A stretch of DNA of 64,000 bases from Cheiracanthium punctorium. Lineage: Eukaryota; Arthropoda; Arachnida; Araneae; Cheiracanthiidae. The stretch is taken from assembly GCA_038373885.1 (NCBI GenBank), contig JAWZYV010016978.1, forward strand, positions 186,001 to 250,000. The letters run 5' to 3'. Shown here in pieces: positions 47,340-57,959 of the stretch. A program made the position numbers and the translations under genes. The notes below the pieces were generated by a model. That model saw nothing but the letters and a program-made list of their open reading frames with translations, ran no database searches and was not told the DNA's origin. Positions within the stretch are counted from its first letter, which is position 1, and each line of letters opens with the position of its first letter.

Positions 47340-47600
47340 TCCATAATACATTTTTGATCTTTTTGAAAGTATACACTTTTTGGGCAAATTATATACAGTT
47401 TTTATGTATACTAAAAAGTGTATATTCTATATTGTCAAAAAACTGTGCACAAAAAGTGTATACTTTTCAAAGTATTCACTTTATATGTACATTTTTTGCA
47501 CAAAAAGTGCAAACATTTTCTATCTGGGATCTACTTTTTATGCACAAATTGCGCACAATCTATACTTTTTTGCAAAAAAAAGTGCAAACTTTTTTAGCTG
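47340..47600. repeat. Irregular AAAAAGTGTATACTTTT repeat cluster
   Basis: Short motifs AAAAAGTGTATA, GCACAAAAAGTGCAAAC and TATACTTTTTTGCA recur about every 30-70 bp in both orientations. No unit is strictly tandem and there is no coding capacity. It lies just before a lone MITE end (ATAATACGTAAGTAC at 47621). Confidence 0.4.
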
Positions 47601-47755
47601 GGTGACCGCGCCAGTATAATACGTAAGTACCGATAAGGATTGCTTATTAAATGTCATTAAAACAGTTCTCCATATAATTCAGTTACCATGTAATCTTCTT
47701 CTTGCAACTGCCATAATGGCATAATTAAAGCTTCCAAATATTTCATCTTGCAATA

Positions 47756-47919
47756 CTTACGTATTATCCCGGCAGTCATTCTCGCCAAACTATTTTTTCA
47801 TCAAATATGCTGGCAAACGGTTGTCAATCGTATTCGGAACCATCAATAATTTCATATGTCCGGCATCTGTCTTGGCAAAAAACCGCTTGTCTTGGCGGAC
47901 CGCCGGGATAATACGTAAG
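47756..47919. mobile_element. TA-flanked MITE (CTTACGTATTATCCCGGC), intact copy
   Basis: The ends CTTACGTATTATCCCGGCAG and, inward from the right, CTTACGTATTATCCCGGCGG lie next to TA (47754-47755, 47920-47921). It is 164 bp and non-coding. It is the uninterrupted reference for the copy at 48265-49736. The TA target suggests the Tc1/mariner class. Confidence 0.75.
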
Positions 47920-48307
47920 TACTCAGCTTGTCATGCACTGACTAGCAAATATCCAAGCAGTTCTCTTGGCGCTTGTATACCATCTGTTAATGAATTTCCA
48001 ACTTAATTTGTCCAAATCCGCTTTCATATTGGGTTGCCGTAAACAAACACTGCCGATTATCAGATTCCAGTCGTTGTTAAATATGTTTAGCATTTAACAG
48101 TGATTCCGGTGTAGACCACATCTCCATGGTGTAAATAAATAGCACCGCCAACAAATATCATTTATCACCAAAGTTGGAGTGAAAACCAAGGAAGCCCTAT
48201 CTGCAGCTGCGTCCCATTGGCAAACTAATAATTTATTGTTTGATGTTAATAATTTTTTTTTGTACTTACGTAACTATCCCGCCGGTCATTCTCGCTAAAC
48301 TATTTTC

Positions 48308-49606
48308 GGTTGATTCCTACTTTAGGACCCCACTCTCGCCAACGCGACGATAAATATTGATATACTGTTGCCATTACGATTTTTTGTATTTATATTGCAG
48401 CCATACGGCAAAGGGTTTATTCGCAAATTTCTCTCAGTAATCAACCGGTATTCCAGTTGATTTTGCACGTGATCAGTCATGAATTTTTATCTTTGATAAG
48501 GCCGTTGCCTACGAAATGCTCATAATATGTAGTATTACGTAGGCAACGATAAGGTTTAGTATTCTTTTACGCATTTTCGATCTTTGTTTGGAAAATTTCT
48601 ATTGGCTTTTACCCAGTAAAGTATAATTTCGCAAACACTGGATACTAAATTCCTGTTTCATTTTCATATTGGTACGTATTAATAGGAGCAGTCGATTTCA
48701 ACTCATTTATTAGCATCGTCAAGCACATATAAATCTGAAACGGGAAATTTGGTTGCTAGGGTAACTTTAAATATTCTAGTAACTTTAAGTATACATATGT
48801 ATTTTTATTTATGCATTAATGATATAATTTAATATCATTGACGCAAAAATTTCTGGCATCTGAAAATTGGTTGCTAGGACAATTTTAAATGTTAATATTT
48901 TAACTTATAAGATTTGAGTTCTTTTCGAATTTACTAGTTGATAACTATTTCTAATCAGCGGATTCGGTGAATTTATCTATTCTGTTTCTTAATTTGGTGA
49001 GGTGTTTTAAATTTGCCTTGCAAATTTTTAAAAATCATTGCAGAATTAGTTCTTTTGTTAATTATTTTAACATTCGGATTCCATTTCCTAGAATTGTTGC
49101 GATTCAACATATTTCATTGCAGGGGCATAGCCAGGTGGGGGATATCGGGATATATCCCCCCCGAAATGTTTGGATTAGTGATGAAATTCCGTCTATTTAT
49201 ACACATATAAGCTCATATCCCCCCCCCCCGAAAAATTTTCCTGGCTACGCGCCTGCTTCATTGGTTAAAATAAAGTAAAAATTCATGAATCCGCTTTTAA
49301 TAAAGGAAATACATATAAATTTAAAGAATCTGCTCATAAATTCTTGTCAAATGAAGTCATTTGGGACATGCAAGTACATCATTACATTTATTTTACTTGC
49401 CAACTAATGAATTTTTAATAATTGTCGTCAAATTCCGTGTTTGGTGCGTTTAATGCTGAATTATTCACATTAATTTCATCCAGTTTCTCTGGGAAGCGTT
49501 AAAACTTGGGCGCATGCGCGATCACGGACTATTGACAGGAAGGTTCGCGAAAACGCGGCGATTTTTTATGTTGGCGAGAGTAGGGGTCCTAAAGTAGGAA
49601 TCAACC
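48308..49606. mobile_element. Unclassified element, GGTTGATTCC TIRs, 8-bp TSD
   Basis: Near-perfect TIRs of about 38 bp begin GGTTGATTCCTACTTTAGG and run to CTCTCGCCAAC. CTATTTTC is duplicated at 48300-48307 and 49607-49614. It is 1,299 bp without a transposase. Eight-base TSDs with GG ends would fit Merlin more than hAT, but this is not proven. A tiny palindrome of the same end (GGAATCAACC...GGTTGATTCC) is at 49802-49830. It carries the hAT-like MITE at 49120-49255. Confidence 0.75.
49120..49255. mobile_element. hAT-like MITE, copy B
   Basis: The ends CAGGGGCATAGCCAGG and (inward) CAGGCGCGTAGCCAGG have flanks TTTCATTG (49112-49119) and CTTCATTG (49256-49263), 7 of 8 matching. The core is the same as in copy A at 34691-34861. 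It lies within the element at 48308-49606. Confidence 0.85.
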
Positions 49607-49986
49607 CTATTTTCTCGTCAAATTTGCTGGTAAACTGTTGCCAATCGTATACCAAACCATCAATAATTTCATGTGTCCGGCGCTTATCTTGGTGAAAAAT
49701 CGCTTGTCTTAGCGGACCGTCGGGATAATACGTAAGTACCCTTTTTATTTTGTTTTATTTTGGTCATTTATCTGGAGAGCACACTAAAATTAGTAGTTAA
49801 AGTAGGAATCAACCATGTAGGTTGATTCCTTTAATCGTGTTTTTCATGTACTCTGTCAACATTTCTGAAAATTTTAATACTCTTGTCAATCAGGTAGCTG
49901 TAACTAGTAATACATTCTTTTATAAAGAACTATAATTTTAGACATCGGAAATAATTGTTCCTTGGATTTCAATTAAAAGTACTTAC

Positions 49987-50041
49987 CTCCATATTCATCT
50001 CTTTCGGTGTATTCTATATAATTCAGGGAGCTGATTCTTTC
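49987..50041 (-). CDS. Candidate further upstream exon, 55 nt
   Basis: Between TTTATTATTCAG| and GGAG|GTAAGT only one frame is open: ERISSLNYIEYTERDEYG, ending in phase 1. That phase does not fit the phase-0 start at 46112, so an exon in between is missing from this reading, or this belongs to another transcript. The good splice sites are the main support. Confidence 0.3.
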
Positions 50042-50836
50042 CTGAATAATAAACTAATAAATTTTGTGATTAAAAACACAATAATAATAACCTGTAGCGA
50101 ATGCATATGATTTACTGAAATTATTTCCCGAGCTTAATGAATAAACTAAATTAACAAAGTTACAGTAAAATAAGGGAAATTTGAGAATTTGTGTAATTGT
50201 TTTACTCGTGACAATAATATTAATGTCAGATCCTTTGAGCACGATTCCCCCAGGAAACGCAGAACAGCAGGAATTACTTTCTCATTGTTTTGGCATTTTG
50301 GGAGAGAAAACCGGTCCCAAGTACCGGGGCCAGAAGTTTTCAGGGCCCCTCAAAGCTATTTAAAAAATCTGATGTGTCCAACACATGACTTCCTTGCACG
50401 TCCATTAGATCAAAAATATTTTCGACGCACTTCCTCTAAATTTATTTGTTTGAAAGAGATAAAATATCAATAATAGTAAGGTTTAGCGATTTCTAGCCAA
50501 ATATTTCGATATCGCCAAGCTGAGTTCAATTTGAAAGATTTCCTTCTGACACTTTATTTGGCGATATTTCACCAAAAGCCGACAAACTTGAGATAGTCAG
50601 CGAGATTTTGGGGATAGCCAAAGTAGTCATTGACCACAGACTTTCAATGAATTGAATGCATCTATACACCTCAATGTATTCAAAGTCATTTGGCTCACCA
50701 TGTAAATAAATTCTCAGTCGATTGCTGTCAAAAAAGATATTGAAAACAGTTAGATATTACAATAGTTCTAAATACAAAGTTAAAAAATCTACGGGTTAAA
50801 GTTTTAGAGTTATACAAAATAGGAAATAATTTTTGG

Positions 50837-51097
50837 CGCCAAATTTGGCGATATTTCGGCGAAACTCGTCAATGTCGACGACATTTGGCGAGATTTTAAG
50901 CATGAACCAAACAATGACAGATTATCGCCAAATTTGGCGATATTTCGCCAAAACTCGCCAAGAACGATAACAAATGGCGATACTTTGGGCATGGACCAAA
51001 TGACTGACTATCGCCAAATTTGGCGATATTTTGCCAAAACTCGCCAAGGTCGAGGACAGACGGAGAGATTTTGGGCATGTACCAAACAATGACTGTC
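50837..51097. repeat. Tandem array of ~87-bp units with CGCCAAATTTGGCG palindrome
   Basis: Three units start at about 50837, 50925 and 51011, each with the perfect palindrome CGCCAAATTTGGCG, then CGCCAAAACTCGCCAA, a variable 20-bp part and GGGCATG(G/T)ACCAAA. The minus-strand reading GEFWQNIAKFGD repeats only because the period is close to a multiple of 3. Weaker related pieces lie at 50500-50640. Confidence 0.75.
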
Positions 51098-51289
51098 TAC
51101 AGTTGTATTATATTGAAGATGTCCATAGACATTAAGGTACTGAAATTCTTTTCGGTGGTCCTGTAAATAAACTCTCCAGTAGATTGGAACCAAAAAGAGA
51201 TGCACAACTAGATGTTACAACATTCTTATATATGAAATTTCATAATAGTTTTTGAGATTTGAGAGTTAAATATGCACACACGTACACCA

Positions 51290-52165
51290 AAAGTCGCCAA
51301 GCTGGGCGACTTTTGGCACAGTTCTTGAGGGAGGCACGTGACCGTGGTCGGACCATTACCTAACTTATGTGGTAGGACGGTATTGTGCTTGAAATGGATG
51401 AATGCCCCTAAAATTGCTATTGACCGTAATGTATTGGAAATCTTTTGAGTGTTCCTGTAGCAGAACTATTAAAGACACTTTATTTAATGGAGAAATTCAT
51501 TTTCTAACTCTTTACAGCATATATCACTTCTGAGTCGTTTGAAATAGCCCAATACCTCTAAAAAACGCTTTGATGAATTTCGGCCCATTGAGTGTAATGT
51601 ATTTCGAATGTTTTGGGCAGTCCTGTAGATAAACTATCCAGTCGAATGGAACCAAAAGGGGAGGTGCACAACTAGATGTTACAACTATCCAAAATAGGAA
51701 GTTTCGACATTCTACGCCTAATAGCTTTTGAGTTAGGCGAGTTTAATGAATTTCGGCCCATAGAGCGTAATGTATTTCGAATCTTTTGGGCGGTCCTGTA
51801 CATAAACTATCCATTCGATTGCCACCAAAAGGGGAGGTGCACAACTAGATCACAGAACAGTCCTAAATATCAAATCTCAACATTCTACGACCAATAGTTT
51901 TTGAGATATGCGAGTTACATACATACGTACGTACGTACAGACGGCATGGAAAAACTGGCCACAGTAGACTCGCCACTGGTCAAAATGAGTTGCAGACGCG
52001 TTAATATGATCGTGCATGCTAGCCTACGATGAGATGCATCGAAAAAAATTTTTAAATTAAATTTAGAGGTAGTCAAAATCGGTTTTTATGTCGAAATTTG
52101 GCCCCCAAAATTTTTCGGGATCACATTACTTCCTTATACTACGTACAAGGAAGTAAAAATGATAT
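51290..52165 (-). repeat. Palindrome-headed repeat family, copy 2 (minus)
   Basis: On the minus strand it begins with ACTTCCTTGTACGTAGTATA/AAGGAAGT at 52132-52160. The (TACG)n tract (51935-51948) and the ~175-bp units with GCATATCTCAAAAACTATTG follow. The copy ends at the hairpin AAAAGTCGCC/GGCGACTTTT near 51290-51317. It faces copy 3 head to head. Confidence 0.65.
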
Positions 52166-52339
52166 CAGTAATACTAATAATTGCATAAAAACTTTGTAAT
52201 TGAATATATTTTAATCTCTGAAAATTTATAAATGAAAAATCCTTTATTCCATCCTTCAAGAAGTTAAACGAAAGGTTGCGCTCCCTTCCCTAAAAAATCT
52301 TACTCTGTAAAACCAGGAAGATGAATGTTACAAACCCTA

Positions 52340-52995
52340 TTTATTACTTCTTTGTAGGAAGGAAGTATTGTGATCGCGGAAAATTTCGGTAGCCAGATTT
52401 TGTCGAAAAAACCGATTTTTAATACCGCTAAATTTCCTTTTAAAAACTTTTGAGAGCATTTCATCGTACGCATGCATGCATGGTCTTATAAATGCGTGTA
52501 TAACGCATTTTGATCGACAGCAAGTCCATTTTGACCAGTTTCTCTCTGGTGTCTGTACGTACGTATGTATGTAACTCGCATATCTCAAAAGCTATTGGTC
52601 GTAGAATGTTGAAACTTTATATTTAGGATTGTTGTAACATCTAGTTGTGCACCTCCCCTTGTGGTCCCAATTGACTGGATAGTTTATTTACAGAGCCACT
52701 CAAAAGGTTTTAAACACATTACGCTGTATAAGCAGAAATTCATTAAAGCATATTTTAGAGATATTAGGCTATTTCAAACGACTCTGAAGTGATATACGTT
52801 GCTAAGGGTTACAAAATGAATCTCTCCATCGAAAAAGAAATATTTCAACATATTACGGTCAATGGAAGTTTTAGAGACTTCCAGCCTTTTAAAGCACAAA
52901 ACCGTCCTACCATATAGTTAGGTAATGGTTCGACCATGGTCACGTGCCTCCCTCAAAAATCATCAAAAGTCGCCAAGCTTGGCGACTTTTGGTGT
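52340..52995 (+). repeat. Palindrome-headed repeat family, copy 3
   Basis: From TACTTCTTTGTAGGAAGGAAG it runs through TGTACGTACGTATGTATG and the ~175-bp unit to the perfect hairpin CAAAAGTCGCCAAGCTTGGC/GACTTTTG at 52967-52994. This is the mirror of copy 2 across 52166-52339. A further diverged part (GTCGACTTTTGGCGC) continues at 53465. Confidence 0.65.
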
Positions 52996-53294
52996 ACTCG
53001 TGTATGTATTTAACTCTCATATCTCAAAAACTATTAGTCGTAAAATGTTGAAATTTCAGATATAGATTGTTATAACTATAATGCAGACACTATTTTCAAT
53101 GGAGAGTATTACTTTGAGAACCTTAATAATATGTACGCCAACTCTGTTTCCTTTCAAACTACAGAATATCCCTAAAATACGTTTTCAAAAATGACTGCCC
53201 ATAGAGTGCGATGTATTAGATTTCTTTTCTCCAGTTAAAGAGCTATAAATGCTACTTACACCATTTTCAATAGTGTTACACCATATTCATATTT

Positions 53295-53336
53295 TTTTTT
53301 TCTATGCACAGTACATGGTACTGTGCATAGAAAAAA
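53295..53336. repeat. Near-perfect palindrome
   Basis: TTCTATGCACAGTAC and GTACTGTGCATAGAA flank a 3-nt centre (ATG). No obvious function; it lies in the same repeat-rich stretch as the family above. Confidence 0.8.
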
Positions 53337-53547
53337 CATAAATTTCGCACAAATCGATGTACATTTACAACAGTTAGAACATTGGAAAGGTGGACACCAA
53401 ACGGACAAACAAACCGAAATCATAAGCACCTCTCAAACTTGTTAGTAAGTTAAATGAAACTCGTTGTCGACTTTTGGCGCAACTTTTGAGGGAAGCACAG
53501 GATTGCCGTCAGATTATTAGCTAATTATAGTGTAGGATAGTATTATG

Positions 53548-53685
53548 CAAGCGCGTAGCCAGGAAAATTTTTCCGGGGGGGGGGATATGTTCTTATATGT
53601 GTATAAATAGACGGAATTTCATCACTAATCCAAAAATTTCGGGGGAAATATATCCCGATATCCCCCCCCCCTGGCTACGTCCCTG
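53548..53685. mobile_element. hAT-like MITE, copy C (inverted), perfect TSD
   Basis: The ends are CAAGCGCGTAGCCAGG and, inward from the right, CAGGGACGTAGCCAGG. GTATTATG is duplicated at 53540-53547 and 53686-53693. It inserted into a copy of the palindrome-headed repeat: the flanks rejoin as GTAGGATAGTATTATGTGC, matching the uninterrupted GTAGGACGGTATTGTGC near 51371. Confidence 0.9.
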
Positions 53686-53881
53686 GTATTATGTGCTTTA
53701 AATCGATGACCGTATTGTATTGAAATTAGTATTTTGAGTGCTCTTGTAGTAGAAATATTAACGATACTGACATAATTTTCTATGGATCCTGTAATCCTTG
53801 ATAACATATAGCAATTTTGTATCATTTCAAATAGCAGAATATCTCTGCACTATTTAATAGCAGAATATCTCTGCACCATTT

Positions 53882-55735
53882 AATAGACACTTTATAGAAT
53901 CACCATCAAACTGTACAAACCTCCAATTTATTTGCTTCAAAATTTACTATTTTTTTAATACCGCTAGCTTTTACTATTTTTGTGCAAAAAAAATCTAATT
54001 TACATTTATTTTACTCAATTTTCAAAAAAGTTGCCACTTAATAAACTTATATATGATCCCTTAACTCATGAAAATAACACATTTCATTTAATATAAATTA
54101 AACTACTGAACGTAATTGCCACATTAAACATTTCTTTAGAAAAAAATGGCACGTTGATCCAATAAAGGTTCGCCACCCCTGATGTATCCTATTGAAAACG
54201 GTCTATGTAGCATTGATAGTTTTTCTAGAGGAGCACTCAAAATGTTCCCAATACATACTAGGGGTGTTACACTAATCCCTGACTCCAAGATAAAACTTTT
54301 TTCCACCATGACTGCAAAAAGTTTGCAAAGTTAACCACACAAAAAGCCTAATAACATCTAGACCATTTATACGATCCGCTTGAAATTTTTCATAAATATG
54401 TATAAAAATATAGAATACAATCTGCGCTCCTTTAAAAATCTTAAAATCCACCTATTCCTCATTTGTAAGCGATTTTTCGCTTTTTTCGGCTACATTTTAT
54501 TTTCGAGAGCAAATAAAGTGAATCATTTACGTGACAAAATTAGTTATTGCAAGTGAAAATTACTTCATATTGATTGCACAATTATAAGACTTTTTCGAGA
54601 TTTATAAGTTAGTTCGAACGCGAAAATTTTCCACACGTCCCAAGAGCATGAAATTCGATTTCAGTATATATAATAAAAATTGAATATGAAATTTTTTGAG
54701 TCGAATATTCAGAAATTCAGAAGATTAAGTCGAAGTGGTCGAAGATTCAATATATTGAGAGTAGCCATACTTTCGTCAAATGTTGTTTCTAGTGCCCGTT
54801 GTAATTGCCCCCCCCCAACGGGCACTAGAAACAACATTTGACGAAAGTATGGCTACTCTCAATATATTGAATCTTCGACCACTTCGACTTAATCTTCTGA
54901 ATTTCTGAATATTCGACTCAAAAAATTTCATATTCAATTTTTATTATATATACTGAAATCGAATTTCATGCTCTTGGGACGTGTGGAAAATTTTCGCGTT
55001 CGAACTAACTTATAAATCTCGAAAAAGTCTTATAATTGTGCAATCAATATGAAGTAATTTTCACTTGCAATAGCTAATTTTGTCACGTAAATGATTCACT
55101 TTATTTGCTCTCGAAAATAAAATGTAGCTGAAAAAAGCGAAAAATCGCTTACAAATGAGGAATAGGTGGATTTTAAGATTTTTAAAGGAGCGCAGATTGT
55201 ATTCTATATTTTTATACATATTTATGAAAAATTTCAAGCGGATCGTATAAATGGTGTAGATGTTATTAGGCTTTTTGTGTGGTTAACTTTGCAAACTTTT
55301 TGCAGTCATGGTGGAAAAAAGTTTTATCTTGGAGTCAGGGATTAGTGTAACACCCCTAGTATGTATTGGGAACATTTTGAGTGCTCCTCTAGAAAAACTA
55401 TCAATGCTACATAGACCGTTTTCAATAGGATACATCAGGGGTGGCGAACCTTTATTGGATCAACGTGCCATTTTTTTCTAAAGAAATGTTTAATGAGGCA
55501 ATTACGTTCAGTAGTTTAATTTATATTAAATGAAATGTGTTATTTTCATGAGTTAAGGGACCATATATAAGTTTATTAAGTGGCAACTTTTTTGAAAATT
55601 GAGTAAAATAAATGTAAATTAGATTTTTTTTGCACAAAAATAGTAAAAGCTAGCGGTATTAAAAAAATAGTAAATTTTGAAGCAAATAAATTGGAGGTTT
55701 GTACAGTTTGATGGTGATTCTATAAAGCGTCTATT
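53882..55735. repeat. 919-bp inverted repeat with 16-nt spacer
   Basis: The left arm 53882-54800 and right arm 54817-55735 have exactly equal length and differ at only a handful of bases that I noticed. One example is CTAGACC against CTACACC in the same sense. The spacer is GTAATTGCCCCCCCCC. Arms end at AATAGAC...; outside them similarity stops at once. The arm carries a piece of the palindrome-headed family (GAGGAGCACTCAAAATG). No ORF of note. It could be a recent inverted duplication, a foldback element or a sequencing/assembly hairpin artefact. Confidence 0.93.
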
Positions 55736-56078
55736 GTTGCGTTCGCTACTATTTCCCCCAAATGAAATGTTTTCCATGTATAGAATTAGATGCTGTAGAT
55801 GTATATCTTCCAATACACTATCCTATTTCTGAAAAACTAACATCCTTAACATTCTAGGCATGAATTTGACCTTTTTTAATATCTGAAGCATCAAGTCTTT
55901 GGACTTGTACACCCACCTCTTTTATCAAACAGTCAACAAACATTCAAAATCACATTTTTCTTTCTAAATTTTCATCTGACTATAAATTAAAATTCCGTCA
56001 AAAGTCTTACAAAAATATTGCACACTGCAGACAAAAAGATTAAATGAAGAAAGTGAAATAACAAACACTGTGATAATA

Positions 56079-56165
56079 TTGGGTCGGCAAAAAAGTAGTT
56101 GCGTTTTTGACATGAAATTCAAACAAATAAATTTCCAACCCTGAAGCCATTCTTCATGTTCCACG
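56079..56165. mobile_element. Solo mariner-like end
   Basis: TTGGGTCGGCAAAAAAGTAG directly after TA is a classic mariner inverted-repeat end (TTGGGTYGGCAA-type). No partner end is visible, so it is a fragment. Confidence 0.5.
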
Positions 56166-56760
56166 GTAGCTGAGTATCTTTCATGCTTGTAGTCAGAAGA
56201 GCAGAGAACAGATTCTCACTCCTGACAACCTTTCACCTGTCTAAGAGGATCTTCAAATACTCAATAAAAATTTCAAAATTGGAAAGATTTTCAAAATCGT
56301 AAGCAGTCGTTTTGCATTTTTTCTTTAAATCATGTATACGGACCAAGGACGTTTTGGAGTTACGGGTCATTTGGACTACTGGTACTGACTAAAGATTCCA
56401 ATTTCTACCCCTGATAATTTCAGTACAAAAAACTTGAAACAGTATTTTTCCAGTAAATAATATTTATTTCTTTTAACTGTCGCGAGCGAAATTAATGAAA
56501 GGCGAAAAGTTTCGAACCTACAAATAACGTATTTCAATTTGCAGAAAGTCCTTAAAATAGAGCAAAAAAGAATTGGCAATATTTTCGGAAATTATCGTAG
56601 AATAATGGTGAAAATTTATATTTAGGGTAATTTGAAGGTTTTCTTTCGTTTAATAAAGCCAAAATAGAGTGTTGCCATTGAGAAAAACGAAGTTGATGCA
56701 GAATTAAATATGAAGACGGCCCCTTATGCAAATTTAACTAGTAGTAAATTAAAGTATACG

Positions 56761-57882
56761 TTATTTGCAAACGAATGGAACTCTGCCGCATGACGAACGA
56801 TGGCCAAAATAAAGAGCAAGTAGGCGTTTTTTTTTCCGCATCTGTACAGCAAAATCTTTCGAGTTCGGGAAATATTTGTAGTTTATTGTAATAATATCGT
56901 TCCTGGAAACATGCAGTTTAGCGTCAAAAGCGTGAATGAGATCCATCATGACGATAATTATTTTATTTGTGCCTTGAAGCTTTAAGTTCAATTCATTGAG
57001 ATGTTGGCATTTGTCTGTAAAACACATCAATTTTGAAAGCCCCATAACATCCAACAACTGTAAGTATGGATTAATTTCCCCCTCATTTTGCAGAACAATC
57101 TGATTTCTTCCAAGCAGTCAACAAATCTTCGAAGTACGTTCCCGCTGCTCAACCAGCGAACATTATTATACACCAGTAAGCCATAATACACCGAGTTGAC
57201 TTCATCCAAGAAAGCATCAAACTTTCACTTATTTAAAGCCTGCGACGATATGAGGTTGACTATTTTTGTGACTAACGCCATTACATTATCAAGAGATGTT
57301 AAACCACTCTTAGCAGTGGCGGATCCAGAAAAAAGTTTTTTTTTTTTTTTGGGGGGGGGGGGGCTAAATTTTTAAAACAGCTTATTTCACCCAATTAAAA
57401 TGTACTATAAATCAAAATTTTAGTCTTAACGAATGTGCATGCTTTTGCGAGAGGCTAAGTAATAAAATATGATCATTTTAGCTATTTAAAGAGGATAATA
57501 AAGCAGAATGCTACCCTTTAGCAATATCTTTGGGGAGGGACTGAAGCCCCCTAGCCCCTCCTCTGGATCTGCTACTGACTCTTAGCACATAAGACTTGTT
57601 GGTGAATGATGCGGTGGAATTCAAGATTCTAATGTCCTACGTCTGTTTGAAATAAACTAATGAAATCTTTTTTTTTTTTTTTTTTCCCACCATACTTGGA
57701 GTACCATCAGCTGTTACTGAAACAATTTTTTTTAAATCAATTTCTTTCTCAGCAAGCGAATTTTTAACAGCCGTACAAACATCTGAGTCCTTTGTAGTTG
57801 TTAGTAATGATATTATAGCAATTAATTCTTCCTTAATAGCATCTACTTTGCATACATTTCGCATACTACTGGGAGTCAACAT
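56761..57882 (-). pseudogene. Broken hAT transposase (GTF2IRD2/ZBED-like)
   Basis: From high to low coordinates the minus strand reads KEIDLKKIVSVTADGTPSMV, then SLDNVMALVTKIVNLISSQA (beyond an insertion), DEVNSVYYGLLVYNNVRWLS, LRRFVDCLEEIRLF, FTDKCQHLNELNLKLQGTNK and MDLIHAFDAKLHV. This is the established order in GTF2IRD2-type hAT transposases (T.D..PSM.G, VRWLS.G.VL.RF, HLN.LN..LQG). There are stops and frameshifts, the MITE at 57313-57577 splits it, and both ends are missing. Confidence 0.85.
57313..57577. mobile_element. hAT-like MITE inside the GTF2IRD2-like pseudogene, perfect TSD
   Basis: The ends CAGTGGCGGATCCAGA and (inward from the right) CAGTAGCAGATCCAGAGG have ACTCTTAG duplicated at 57305-57312 and 57578-57585. 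Next to the left end are a T run and a G run. It is 265 bp, non-coding, and postdates the transposase copy it splits. Confidence 0.88.
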
Positions 57883-57959
57883 GATTGGATGTGAGTCATA
57901 TCGACGTTACATTAAGAATGCAGCACCAAACAAGAAGTAGAGATTATTTTTTGTGAATA

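Larger units (their letters stand above)
48265..49736. mobile_element. Second copy of the CTTACGTA MITE, interrupted
   Basis: The ends are CTTACGTAACTATCCCGCC and, inward from the right, CTTACGTATTATCCCGACGG, with TA at 48263-48264 and 49737-49738. The left part (GCTAAACTATTTTC) and right part (TCGTCAAATTTGCTGG) join as in the intact copy (GCCAAACTATTTTTTCATCA), proving the middle was inserted. Confidence 0.75.

Noticed and set aside
47354..47619. Two overlapping plus-strand ORFs with CTKS/CAQKVYTF repeats
   Set aside because: They reflect the AAAAAGTGTATACTTTT repeat cluster; reading frames are accidental.
50837..51097. CRISPR array
   Set aside because: There are only three units of ~87 bp, no uniform short repeat with unique spacers, no cas genes, and the sequence is eukaryotic.
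50810..51205. Minus-strand ORFs with repeated GEFWQNIAKFGD as a repeat protein
   Set aside because: The pattern follows from a tandem DNA repeat with period close to a multiple of 3 and a non-coding palindrome; the frames break between units.
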